Origin: Methanocellales archaeon
Lineage (GTDB): Archaea; Halobacteriota; UBA148; JAJOKI01
DNA length: 7,585 nt
Direction of reading: 5' to 3'
Assembly (NCBI GenBank): GCA_021129915.1
Contig: JAJOKI010000049.1
Span: 1 to 7,585, forward strand
Shown: piece after piece, positions 1 to 5,801 of the stretch
Layout: every line of letters begins with the position of its first letter
Position numbering within the stretch: the stretch's first letter is position 1
Program-made: the position numbers and the translations under genes
Notes under the pieces: generated by a model
The model's database searches: none
Seen by the model: only the letters and a program-made list of their open reading frames with translations
What the model was told of the DNA's origin: nothing

Positions 1-107
1 AGTGCTACCGCGCGAGCTTTGCGAGCGGGCGTAGCACACTTTTAATCAACTTTTTAGTAAAAAGTTGTTGTGCAACCCCCGCTTATAGTGCTACCGCGCG
101 AGCTTTG
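1..107. repeat. Intergenic palindromic repeat element flanked by 21-bp direct repeats
   Basis: Positions 1-21 and 87-107 are identical and in the same orientation, 86 bp apart. Between them, 25-37 and 70-82 are inverted repeats that pair at 11 of 13 positions. They enclose a perfect hairpin with a 9-bp stem (47-55 with 59-67) and a 3-base loop at 56-58. A second possible stem pairs 2-8 with 31-37 perfectly and competes with the 25-37 arm. No open reading frame in it looks real. The nesting resembles a small dispersed palindromic element or a truncated tandem repeat of an 86-bp unit. The A/T-rich hairpin could also act as a transcript end. The repeat runs off the left edge, so its full extent is unknown. 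Confidence 0.7.
47..67. repeat. Perfect 9-bp hairpin at the centre of the repeat element
   Basis: CAACTTTTT at 47-55 is followed by AGT and its exact reverse complement AAAAAGTTG at 59-67. The stem is A/T-rich and symmetrical, and the loop is tight. No long T run follows, so it is not a classic intrinsic terminator. It is better described as the core of the surrounding palindromic element. Confidence 0.75.
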
Positions 108-125
108 TGATCTGCCCATGCCACT

Positions 126-140
126 CGCAAGAGATATACG
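126..140 (+). promoter_or_regulatory. Possible TATA-type promoter for the fumarase genes
   Basis: A purine stretch followed by GATATAC (about 133-139) resembles an archaeal BRE/TATA pair. About 25 bp downstream would put the transcript start near 160, leaving roughly 10 nt before the GTG start at 171. A leader that short fits the lack of a strong Shine-Dalgarno sequence in front of that start. A second A/T-rich motif at 150-163 lies too close to the gene to serve as its TATA box under the usual spacing. This is inference from spacing only. Confidence 0.3.
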
Positions 141-170
141 TCAGTATGTCATAAAAGGCTTTAGATAATC

Positions 171-1001
171 GTGGGCAAAATAAATCGAGATAATGTCGTG
201 AATATAGTCGTGCAGCTGCTAAAGCAGGCGGAAACGACACTACCAGGAGATGTGCTTTCTGCGCTAAAATCTGCCAGGAAAAGAGAGAGCAATCCGCTTG
301 CACGCATGCAGCTGGATATGATTCATAAAAACGCTGATTTTGCAAGGGAAAAAGGCATTCCCATGTGCCAGGATACGGGTGTGCCGATATTTTTCATCGA
401 AATAGGGAGAGATGCGAAAATCGATTTTGATCTCGAGGGAGCGATCAGGGATGGTGTAGTCAGAGCCACAGAAGAAATTCCGCTTAGACCGAACGCTGTT
501 CATCCTATTACAAGGCAGAATTCTGGGAATATCGGTCTTGGCCTCCCGGAGGTGAACTATGATTTTGTGGATGGAACAGACATTAATATCGCTGTTGCAG
601 TGAAGGGGGCCGGGTCCGAAAACATGAGTGCGCTCAAGATGTTCTTACCGTCTGAAGTAGATGATGTAAAACGCTTCATCGTAGAAACTGTCAAGAACGC
701 TGGAGGCAAGCCCTGCCCGCCAATCATCGTGGGCGTTGGCATTGGAGGCACGTTCGACAGAGCAGCGAGACTGGCAAAGAAAGCGGCGTTGCGAGGTCTG
801 GATACGGCACCAGATAAATTAGAGCGGGAACTGGTGGATGCCATCAATTCACTTGGCATAGGGCCGATGGGTTTGGGAGGAGATACCACTGCGTTGAAGG
901 TTAACATCGAGTATGCGCATTGTCATGTCGCCTCGCTGCCAGTGGCAGTCAATATTCAGTGCTGGGCTGACAGGCGTGCGTCTGCCGTTCTGGAGGGTTA
1001 A
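171..1001 (+). CDS. fumA: Fumarate hydratase, class I, alpha subunit (iron-sulfur)
   Basis: This is the N-terminal (alpha) half of the two-subunit, oxygen-sensitive fumarase that interconverts fumarate and malate; the beta half follows immediately. The 276-residue protein carries the three cysteines expected to bind the [4Fe-4S] cluster: C66 in MCQDTG, C182 in KPCPP and C264 in QCWADRR. It also has the family motifs KGAGSENMS (145-153), GVGIGGTFDRAA (188-199) and GIGPMGLGGDTTAL (229-242). Length fits stand-alone alpha subunits. The start is a GTG just after an in-frame TAG at 162-164, so no longer version starting with ATG, GTG or TTG exists; another in-frame GTG lies at 198. Tartrate dehydratase alpha is a close relative and cannot be excluded by motif alone, but fumarase is the usual assignment in archaea. 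In many anaerobic archaea it serves a partial, biosynthetic TCA pathway. Confidence 0.93.
   Translation: MGKINRDNVVNIVVQLLKQAETTLPGDVLSALKSARKRESNPLARMQLDMIHKNADFAREKGIPMCQDTGVPIFFIEIGRDAKIDFDLEGAIRDGVVRATEEIPLRPNAVHPITRQNSGNIGLGLPEVNYDFVDGTDINIAVAVKGAGSENMSALKMFLPSEVDDVKRFIVETVKNAGGKPCPPIIVGVGIGGTFDRAARLAKKAALRGLDTAPDKLERELVDAINSLGIGPMGLGGDTTALKVNIEYAHCHVASLPVAVNIQCWADRRASAVLEG
992..997 (+). promoter_or_regulatory. Shine-Dalgarno site for the fumarase beta subunit
   Basis: GGAGGG lies 6 nt before the ATG at 1004 and partly inside the last codons of the alpha gene. This supports that ATG and translational coupling of the two subunits, whose genes are separated by only 2 nt. Confidence 0.75.
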
Positions 1002-1003
1002 AA

Positions 1004-1561
1004 ATGGAGCACAGACTGAGGGCGCCGTTGAGCAAAGAAGACGTGATGAAGTTGCGAGCAGGAGACATCGTATATCTGGATGGCATCATCTTAACACTCA
1101 GAGACGGGGCGCACAAGCGATTGTTGTCATTGGATGAGATGAATATGCCATTTGGATTGGACGGTGCGGTCATATTCCACTGCGGGCCGTTGATGAGGAA
1201 AGACGTACAGTGGCAACCGATTACGATAGGCCCGACGACCAGCGCCAGAATGACTAAAATGACGCTGGAGCTGCTGAAAAGGTTTAATATTAGGGCGATA
1301 ATCGGCAAGGGTGGGATGGAAAAGTATGAAAAATGCATTTATTTGGCATTCACCGGCGGATGTGCAGCGATCACCTCTGCACAGGTCAAACGTGTTATCG
1401 ATGTACATTGGCTCGACCTGGGGATGGCGGAAGCCGTTTGGGTTTTGGATGTCGAGCAGTTCGGACCACTCATAGTGGGAATCGACGCTCATGGAAACGA
1501 TTTATATGCGGAAATCATGAAAAAAGCAGATGAACAGATAAAAAAGATGTTCCATCTGTGA
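1004..1561 (+). CDS. fumB: Fumarate hydratase, class I, beta subunit
   Basis: This is the C-terminal (beta) half of the split class I fumarase. With the upstream alpha subunit it forms the active site that adds water to fumarate to make L-malate. The 185-residue protein shows the family signatures RDGAHKRLL (33-41), FHCGPL (58-63), GPTTSARM, GKGGM and FTGGCAAIT in order. It ends with a WLDLGMAEAVWVLDVEQFGP stretch and a short charged helix, as in other stand-alone beta subunits. The ATG at 1004 is 2 nt after the alpha stop and has a good ribosome-binding site, so the two genes are almost certainly co-transcribed. The last 47 bases overlap the 3' end of the convergent regulator remnant. The gene symbol follows the two-subunit archaeal naming, not E. 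coli FumB, which is a fused enzyme. Confidence 0.93.
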   Translation: MEHRLRAPLSKEDVMKLRAGDIVYLDGIILTLRDGAHKRLLSLDEMNMPFGLDGAVIFHCGPLMRKDVQWQPITIGPTTSARMTKMTLELLKRFNIRAIIGKGGMEKYEKCIYLAFTGGCAAITSAQVKRVIDVHWLDLGMAEAVWVLDVEQFGPLIVGIDAHGNDLYAEIMKKADEQIKKMFHL

Positions 1562-2013
1562 CTTCTCCAGCCAATTCCAGTCTCTGGCCCTTGACTGTCA
1601 ATTTAGACGACATTTTTGCTATTCCCTTGATGAAGGTGGGGTTTCGATCCAGCGCTTTGCACAAACCAATCATCGAGGCGTTTTCATTTTTTATTTCGTT
1701 CTGTATCTTTTCAATTATATCGCAAAATTTTTCTTCATTGGAAAAGGCTATTATGATCAAATCGCTTAAATCATCCAATCCACACTGAAAATTGACTTGC
1801 ACGCTGGAATATGATGTGTGGAACTCTTTATCGGGAGTCTTTCCCAATTCCGGCATCCTCCATTTACTCTCGATCAGGCCGCCCTTTTGAAGCATCTCCC
1901 CCTATCAGTCCCGCAAGTTCCTCTTCGGTTCTCCAGTTGACGGAAAGTTCGTTGAACACTCTTTTGTGGACTTCATTCCCGAAAGCTTGGAAAAATCATC
2001 AGCCAGAGTTCAT
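1515..2013 (-). pseudogene. Frameshifted remnant of an ArsR-like winged-helix regulator
   Basis: The protein reads across three frames. A short start (ATG at 2013-2011, MNSG) meets a stop at once. Frame A resumes with ADDFSKL (2003-1983). Frame B continues with FGNEVHKRVFNELSVNWRTE and LAGLIGGDA until about 1891. Frame C runs from about 1895 to 1515 with LQKGGLIESKWRMPE, then KEFHTSYS, and ends near VKGQRLEL plus about 18 residues. Joined, these give about 165 residues with the helix, recognition-helix and wing order of a winged-helix DNA-binding domain. The ArsR-family name is from memory of similar methanogen proteins, so it is tentative. The three joins (near 2003, 1983 and 1895) each need an indel; the last also seems to lack a few residues. 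The start lies 4 nt after the FBP aldolase/phosphatase stop, as in an operon. The tail overlaps fumB by 47 bp. Local sequencing error is the alternative to true decay. Confidence 0.6.
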
Positions 2014-2017
2014 CTTT

Positions 2018-3109
2018 TCACTTGAACCTGCTCTCTAATCGCTCCAATACTTGAGGGAGTGTCGTGTATTCTAGGTCTTTCTCATCCAGCAGATGAGGCT
2101 GGAAGGGTCCATGGCGCCGCATATAATCTGCTATCTCATTTGCTTTTTCTCTCACGTGGTCGAATGATGGGTCTGCGAACATATCGCATGGTTCTTCGAG
2201 CATTCCATCGTTCAGTTGAAACCCAAGTGCTGCAACGCGTGGTGGACCGTCGAACCGCGTCGGGTTTGCATCTTTGAGTGACACGGGCATAAGGGGTCCG
2301 TTGTGACTGCCCCTCATCCATCCTGCCACTAAGTAAGGGAATGCAAATGCATCAAGCGCCTCTCCTACTGCTGGAAATCCACTCTGACATCTGACTATCG
2401 CCACGGGATCGTCCTTGCCAACGTATTTGCCGGCGATCAAATTTAGTTTGCTTGTTGACACCACACCTGCAGGTTCTCCGGATTTCTTGGCAACGGATTC
2501 GATACAGAATTTACTTTTGATGCTAATGACCGCGAGCAGGTCATACAGTTCCGCTGGCGCCTTCAGTTCGATCGTCTTACCCGTGTATACGTCCAATACT
2601 CTGAACACGAAACCGTCATGCAACTTGGGATCGAGCACCAACCCAGCTGTCCCAAATGGGTCTGCGAACATTTTATAAAATGGAAGATTGAACGAAGCCG
2701 GCTCGGTCTTGTCCATCATAAAGATGACGATGGGTTCGCTTTTCCGCTCTTCAATCTCAAATTCGGCACATCCAGGCCCCATTCCTTTGATATTTCCAGA
2801 AAATGAATCTGACAGTAAATCCTGACCTGCGCCGTAATATCCCTTCTTTTCAGCAGTGGCTGCCGCTTCTTCAAATGTATGCCAGGCGAGGGCATGTATT
2901 GGCTCCGCATTCACGCCCTTGTCATGTGTCATGATCAATTCGATGTCATCTCCGCACCGCGTGACGTAAAAATCTATCAGCAGTCCACTTTTCTCACTCT
3001 CATTCAGAATATTACTGCATATGTCTAACAATTCAGGAGGCGCCTTCGTATGTCCAGGCGCACTGCCGACATCTGCCTTGATTACGCTTATGGTTGTTTT
3101 TGCACCCAT
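2018..3109 (-). CDS. fbp: Fructose-1,6-bisphosphate aldolase/phosphatase, archaeal type
   Basis: This is the bifunctional gluconeogenic enzyme that joins dihydroxyacetone phosphate and glyceraldehyde-3-phosphate and then removes the 1-phosphate to give fructose-6-phosphate. Numbering is from the ATG at 3109 (363 residues, normal for the family). It shows KADVGSAPGH near the N-terminus (metal-binding D13 and H20), GDD (53-55), the AGQDLLSDSFSGN block (94-106), DKTEPASFNLP and KMFADPFGT. The YVGKDD motif (229-234) places Y229 and K232 as the expected catalytic tyrosine and Schiff-base lysine. Further blocks are CQSGFPAVGE and GSHNGPLMPV. A TTG at 3115 would add two residues, but AAGGAGG at 3119-3125 is 9 nt from the ATG and only 3 nt from the TTG, so the ATG is preferred. 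It lies 65 bp downstream of the prenyltransferase gene with its own TATA-like box between. Confidence 0.96.
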   Translation of the reverse strand: MGAKTTISVIKADVGSAPGHTKAPPELLDICSNILNESEKSGLLIDFYVTRCGDDIELIMTHDKGVNAEPIHALAWHTFEEAAATAEKKGYYGAGQDLLSDSFSGNIKGMGPGCAEFEIEERKSEPIVIFMMDKTEPASFNLPFYKMFADPFGTAGLVLDPKLHDGFVFRVLDVYTGKTIELKAPAELYDLLAVISIKSKFCIESVAKKSGEPAGVVSTSKLNLIAGKYVGKDDPVAIVRCQSGFPAVGEALDAFAFPYLVAGWMRGSHNGPLMPVSLKDANPTRFDGPPRVAALGFQLNDGMLEEPCDMFADPSFDHVREKANEIADYMRRHGPFQPHLLDEKDLEYTTLPQVLERLESRFK

Positions 3110-3118
3110 TTTCAATCT

Positions 3119-3125
3119 CCTCCTT
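3119..3125 (-). promoter_or_regulatory. Strong Shine-Dalgarno site for the FBP aldolase/phosphatase
   Basis: On the minus strand this reads AAGGAGG. Its spacing (9 nt to the ATG at 3109, 3 nt to the TTG at 3115) decides the start in favour of the ATG. It is the strongest ribosome-binding site I see in the window. Confidence 0.75.
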
Positions 3126-3150
3126 CACCACCCTATACTTAGTCGTTCTA

Positions 3151-3161
3151 CCATATAATGG
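3151..3161 (-). promoter_or_regulatory. Candidate TATA box for the FBP aldolase/phosphatase
   Basis: On the minus strand the sequence reads CCATTATATGG, an A/T core bounded by 4-bp inverted arms. A start about 25 bp downstream would fall near 3130, giving a short leader that still contains the Shine-Dalgarno site. It suggests this gene can be transcribed separately from the nadX-nadA-prenyltransferase group. Spacing-based inference. Confidence 0.4.
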
Positions 3162-3174
3162 ATTCGTAATTATG

Positions 3175-4002
3175 TTATTTGACTAACATAGCCCCGACGA
3201 TGAACGCAAATAGCGCCACCGCCATTGCGCTCTTGATGAGCAACGATGCCATAGATGGAGATTTTCTGATCATTGCGCCGCCCACTAACAAGATGATGCA
3301 TGCCAGAGCCACCACTAAAAGATATGGGGTGCCGAAGATTCCGAATACCACTGGGATGGGACTCAACAGGATGGCCATTATGATGAACATTAACGCCACC
3401 ATTGTAGATTTACGTTCTCCTATGCGAATCGGCAATGTGACTGCGCCCTCTTTTTTATCGCCCTCTAAATCTTCCATATCCTTTACTATTTCCCTGCCGA
3501 TCGTAGCTAGCATCGCGAGCATGAAGAGCGTTGATGTGACTGCAATACCGTTTACAGCCGCTCCGCCGAACAAGAACGCCGAACCAGTGAGATAGCCGAT
3601 GCAAATGTTGCCCCACAACACCGTCCTCTTGAGTCGGTAGGCATAATAAATTAAAATCAGCGAATTCGCCACTGCTATCAAAAAGCATATGAAATTTATG
3701 AAGTAGGACAGGGCAACGCCGACTGTTAACAGTCCGATAGAAAAACAGAGGGCAGCCCTTGCGCTGACACGACCGCTCGGTATTGGTCTAGAAGGCTTGT
3801 TGATAGCGTCAATTTTCGCATCATAAAAATCATTGATGGCGTTGCCGCCTGCCGTGATAGCACATCCCGCGATGAATGCAAGCGCCATCTGGGGCAAGTA
3901 TAAAGACGCCTCACCACCTGCTCCGACGATGCCGCCTATCAAGACTGCCAGTCCAGCCATCACACAATTCAACGGTCTGGCCAACTCGAGATATTTAATC
4001 AT
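3175..4002 (-). CDS. UbiA-family prenyltransferase, likely digeranylgeranylglyceryl phosphate synthase
   Basis: This integral membrane enzyme most likely adds the second geranylgeranyl chain to geranylgeranylglyceryl phosphate, making the core of archaeal ether lipids. The 275-residue protein (from the ATG at 4002) begins YLELARPLNCVMAG, as such synthases commonly do. It has both Asp-rich UbiA motifs: NDFYDAKID (57-65), followed by NKPSRPIPSG, and KDMEDLEGDKK (174-184), followed by TLPIRIG. About eight or nine hydrophobic segments alternate with these loops. The ATG lies inside nadA, overlapping its end by 8 bp, which implies translational coupling. A TTG at 4011 would add three residues and cannot be ruled out, since GGGAGGG abuts the ATG and GAGG lies 9 nt before it. 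UbiA paralogues making other prenylated products exist, so substrate is inferred. Confidence 0.85.
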   Translation of the reverse strand: MIKYLELARPLNCVMAGLAVLIGGIVGAGGEASLYLPQMALAFIAGCAITAGGNAINDFYDAKIDAINKPSRPIPSGRVSARAALCFSIGLLTVGVALSYFINFICFLIAVANSLILIYYAYRLKRTVLWGNICIGYLTGSAFLFGGAAVNGIAVTSTLFMLAMLATIGREIVKDMEDLEGDKKEGAVTLPIRIGERKSTMVALMFIIMAILLSPIPVVFGIFGTPYLLVVALACIILLVGGAMIRKSPSMASLLIKSAMAVALFAFIVGAMLVK

Positions 4003-4900
4003 CCCTCCCAACCTCTAACATTTTGTCCAGTGCTTGCTTTGCTTTAATGCGTATATCTTCCGGCACGGTGATCTGATGCTCCATATTTTCCAGTGCCTTT
4101 GCCACGTTATCCAGTGTGTTCTTCTTCATATTTGGACAGACTGCATGGTTAGATAAAGGGTAGAATGCTTTGTCTGGATTCTCCTTGCGCAAGCGATATA
4201 GTATTCCTGTTTCGGTGCCGATGATGAATTCCATCGCCGGTGACTCTTTAGCATATCGAATCATCCCGCCCGTGCTTAAAATCTCATCTGCCAATTCTAA
4301 CACCTCTGGACGGCATTCTGGGTGCACGAGTATTTTTCCTGCGGGATGTTTCGCCTTTGCCAACAGCACATCTCCTTTTAAGATAATATGATGGGACGGG
4401 CAGTACCCATCCCAGTGAATTATTTTTTTGTCCGTATTTGCTGCCACGTGTAATGATAGGTTTTTGTCAGGAATGAAGATGATTTCCTTTTCGTCCATCG
4501 AATTTACGATTTTGACCGCGTTTGAGGACGTGCAACATATATCGCTCTCGGCTTTGACCGCGGCGCTCGTATTCACATAACATACCACTGCTGCATCGGG
4601 ATGTTTTTCCTTCTCGGCGCGCAAAGCTTCGGGAGTTATCATCATAGCCATCGGGCACGTTGCCCCGACGTCCGGCATCAAGACGGTCTTATCCGTATTT
4701 AGTATGGCGGCACTTTCTGCCATGAAATCTACACCGCAGAACACTATGACGTCCGCATCGCTCTCCGCCGCCTTCTGGCTCAGTCCCAGTGAATCTCCGA
4801 CATAATCCGCGATATCTTGTATCCTGCCTATCTGGTAGTTGTGAGCGAGTATGATTGCATTTCTTTCCTTCTTCAACTGGCGTATTTTATCTTGTAGCAT
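3995..4900 (-). CDS. nadA: Quinolinate synthase NadA (iron-sulfur)
   Basis: NadA condenses iminoaspartate with dihydroxyacetone phosphate to form quinolinate, the second step of de novo NAD synthesis. The 301-residue protein has the three conserved cysteines that hold the catalytic [4Fe-4S] cluster: C82 in GATCPMA, C167 in GYCPSHH and C255 in AVCPNMK. Other family blocks are ILAHNYQ (17-23), DYVGDSLGLSQKAA (32-45), VFCGVDFMAESAAIL (53-67), YVNTSAAVKAESDICCTSSN (108-127), HPECRPEV and GTETG. Length matches the compact three-cysteine archaeal and Thermotoga type. The ATG at 4900 is 20 nt after the nadX stop, with only a weak GGT-like ribosome site. It is downstream of the enzyme that supplies its unstable substrate, and its last 8 bases overlap the prenyltransferase start. 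Confidence 0.96.
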   Translation of the reverse strand: MLQDKIRQLKKERNAIILAHNYQIGRIQDIADYVGDSLGLSQKAAESDADVIVFCGVDFMAESAAILNTDKTVLMPDVGATCPMAMMITPEALRAEKEKHPDAAVVCYVNTSAAVKAESDICCTSSNAVKIVNSMDEKEIIFIPDKNLSLHVAANTDKKIIHWDGYCPSHHIILKGDVLLAKAKHPAGKILVHPECRPEVLELADEILSTGGMIRYAKESPAMEFIIGTETGILYRLRKENPDKAFYPLSNHAVCPNMKKNTLDNVAKALENMEHQITVPEDIRIKAKQALDKMLEVGRDD

Positions 4901-4920
4901 ATACTACCACATGAGAAGAG

Positions 4921-5733
4921 CTATGTCCCAATCTGAATCTCATCGACGATCTTTTTCAGGGTGGCGATTGTGGACAGTGCTGCCAGATAACTCGTCCTTG
5001 GGTTGTCCAGAGACGGTACATTTTCAACTCGCGTCTCAAATTTGCCGAACTCTCCTTCCACACAAATCTCATGGACGTTTCTGCTCAGGGTCGGATCTGC
5101 GATAATCCTGACTCTGGTATTTTTAGCCCCAATACCTGCCAAGCTCAACGTAGCGGCTACGTTCACGTTGGCAGGAAAAACACTGACTGCATCTTCAGCG
5201 CATCCCTCGAATATGACGGTTGCCTTTTTCAGCGCATTCAAATCTATCTTGTGTTGCTCGATATATGGCGCTCCTTGAAGGCCGGATGGATGCTTCATGG
5301 TGGTGAGCACGACTGATGACATTTTTGCCATCGAGGCGGATTTCAGCCCGTCCAAGCCAACGACCGCGCCAGAGGGTAAGTACACCCTGCAGTTATGCTC
5401 GCGGGCAAGGCTCTTGATTCGCCCCCATAGTTTTTCATTTATAAGCGCTCCGATGCTCAGTATCATCACATCCCTGCCTTTTTCCAGGGCAGGTATCGCT
5501 ATATCGGGAACTGCGGACTGGGCGGCACATTCCACGACCAAATCAACCGCATCTATTAACGCAGATGTGTCCATGACCTTTGGCCGCATATTTACAAGAG
5601 AATCGGCAAGTTCTTGTGCTGATGCAGGGTCTCTGTCCGATAACGCCGTGAGATTGGCATTGATAGCGCCCTGGTCGAATGCCCTGCAGATTGTCTCGCC
5701 TATTGCGCCGCAACCAACTATCCCTATCTTCAT
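4921..5733 (-). CDS. nadX: L-aspartate dehydrogenase NadX
   Basis: This enzyme oxidises L-aspartate with NAD(P)+ to iminoaspartate, replacing the FAD-dependent aspartate oxidase (NadB) in anaerobes. The 270-residue protein opens with a Rossmann fold, IGIVGCGAIGETI, whose GxGxxG lies at 7-12. It is followed by SDRDP (32-36), which should contact the adenosine ribose. VVECAAQSAV (66-75) and the SIGAL and YLPSGAVVGLDGL (118-130) segments follow. The catalytic part has FPANVNVAATLSLAG (186-200) and NVHEI, whose H221 matches the active-site histidine of known aspartate dehydrogenases. Placement directly before nadA strongly supports this over other members of the dehydrogenase superfamily. No Shine-Dalgarno is visible before the ATG at 5733, which suggests a very short leader or leaderless message. 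It is the first gene of the minus-strand group. Confidence 0.95.
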   Translation of the reverse strand: MKIGIVGCGAIGETICRAFDQGAINANLTALSDRDPASAQELADSLVNMRPKVMDTSALIDAVDLVVECAAQSAVPDIAIPALEKGRDVMILSIGALINEKLWGRIKSLAREHNCRVYLPSGAVVGLDGLKSASMAKMSSVVLTTMKHPSGLQGAPYIEQHKIDLNALKKATVIFEGCAEDAVSVFPANVNVAATLSLAGIGAKNTRVRIIADPTLSRNVHEICVEGEFGKFETRVENVPSLDNPRTSYLAALSTIATLKKIVDEIQIGT

Positions 5734-5756
5734 CGAAGAAACTAATATGCCACAAG

Positions 5757-5772
5757 CATAAAAGGATTTATG
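5757..5772. promoter_or_regulatory. Inverted repeat holding opposed TATA-like boxes between nadX and nadC
   Basis: CATAAA at 5757-5762 and TTTATG at 5767-5772 are exact inverted copies separated by AGGA. Read rightward, CATAAAAGG resembles a TATA box about 40 bp before nadC. Read leftward, CATAAAT lies about 35 bp before nadX. With a 25-bp TATA-to-start distance, both leaders would be about 10-20 nt, and neither gene shows a Shine-Dalgarno site. The symmetry also fits an operator that would control both halves of the pathway at once. The 14-base stretch at 150-163 before the fumarase genes matches 5757-5770 at 13 of 14 positions. Confidence 0.45.
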
Positions 5773-5801
5773 GTGGTAACGAAAAATATCACAATACAGT
5801 C

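Noticed and set aside
1..107. CRISPR array or tRNA in the repeated left-edge sequence
   Set aside because: Only two repeat copies exist, the intervening sequence is itself palindromic rather than a unique spacer, and no cloverleaf with a T-arm or anticodon stem can be drawn.
1515..1895. A stand-alone 126-residue minus-strand protein starting at 1895
   Set aside because: The ATG sits next to a G-rich stretch that could pass for a ribosome site, but its sequence begins in the middle of a winged-helix domain. The missing first part is readable just upstream in other frames, so it is better described as the tail of a broken gene.
1558..2038. Two plus-strand frames (1558-1788 and 1811-2038) in the apparent gap after fumB
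   Set aside because: Their translations show no recognisable motif and lie opposite the regulator remnant, whose conserved residues explain the sequence.
3179..3595. A 138-residue plus-strand frame opposite the prenyltransferase
   Set aside because: It is a complementary-strand reading of a hydrophobic membrane protein, with no independent motif or start signal.
5297..5761. A 154-residue plus-strand frame opposite nadX
   Set aside because: It is antisense to a clear aspartate dehydrogenase, has low-complexity Ser/Ala/Thr content, and lacks a ribosome site. It is a shadow of nadX codon bias.
5679..5801. A 41-residue N-terminal extension of nadC
   Set aside because: The extra residues are basic and unlike known NadC N-termini, they overlap nadX, and the extension would swallow the divergent promoter. 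The ATG at 5802 gives the normal family length.
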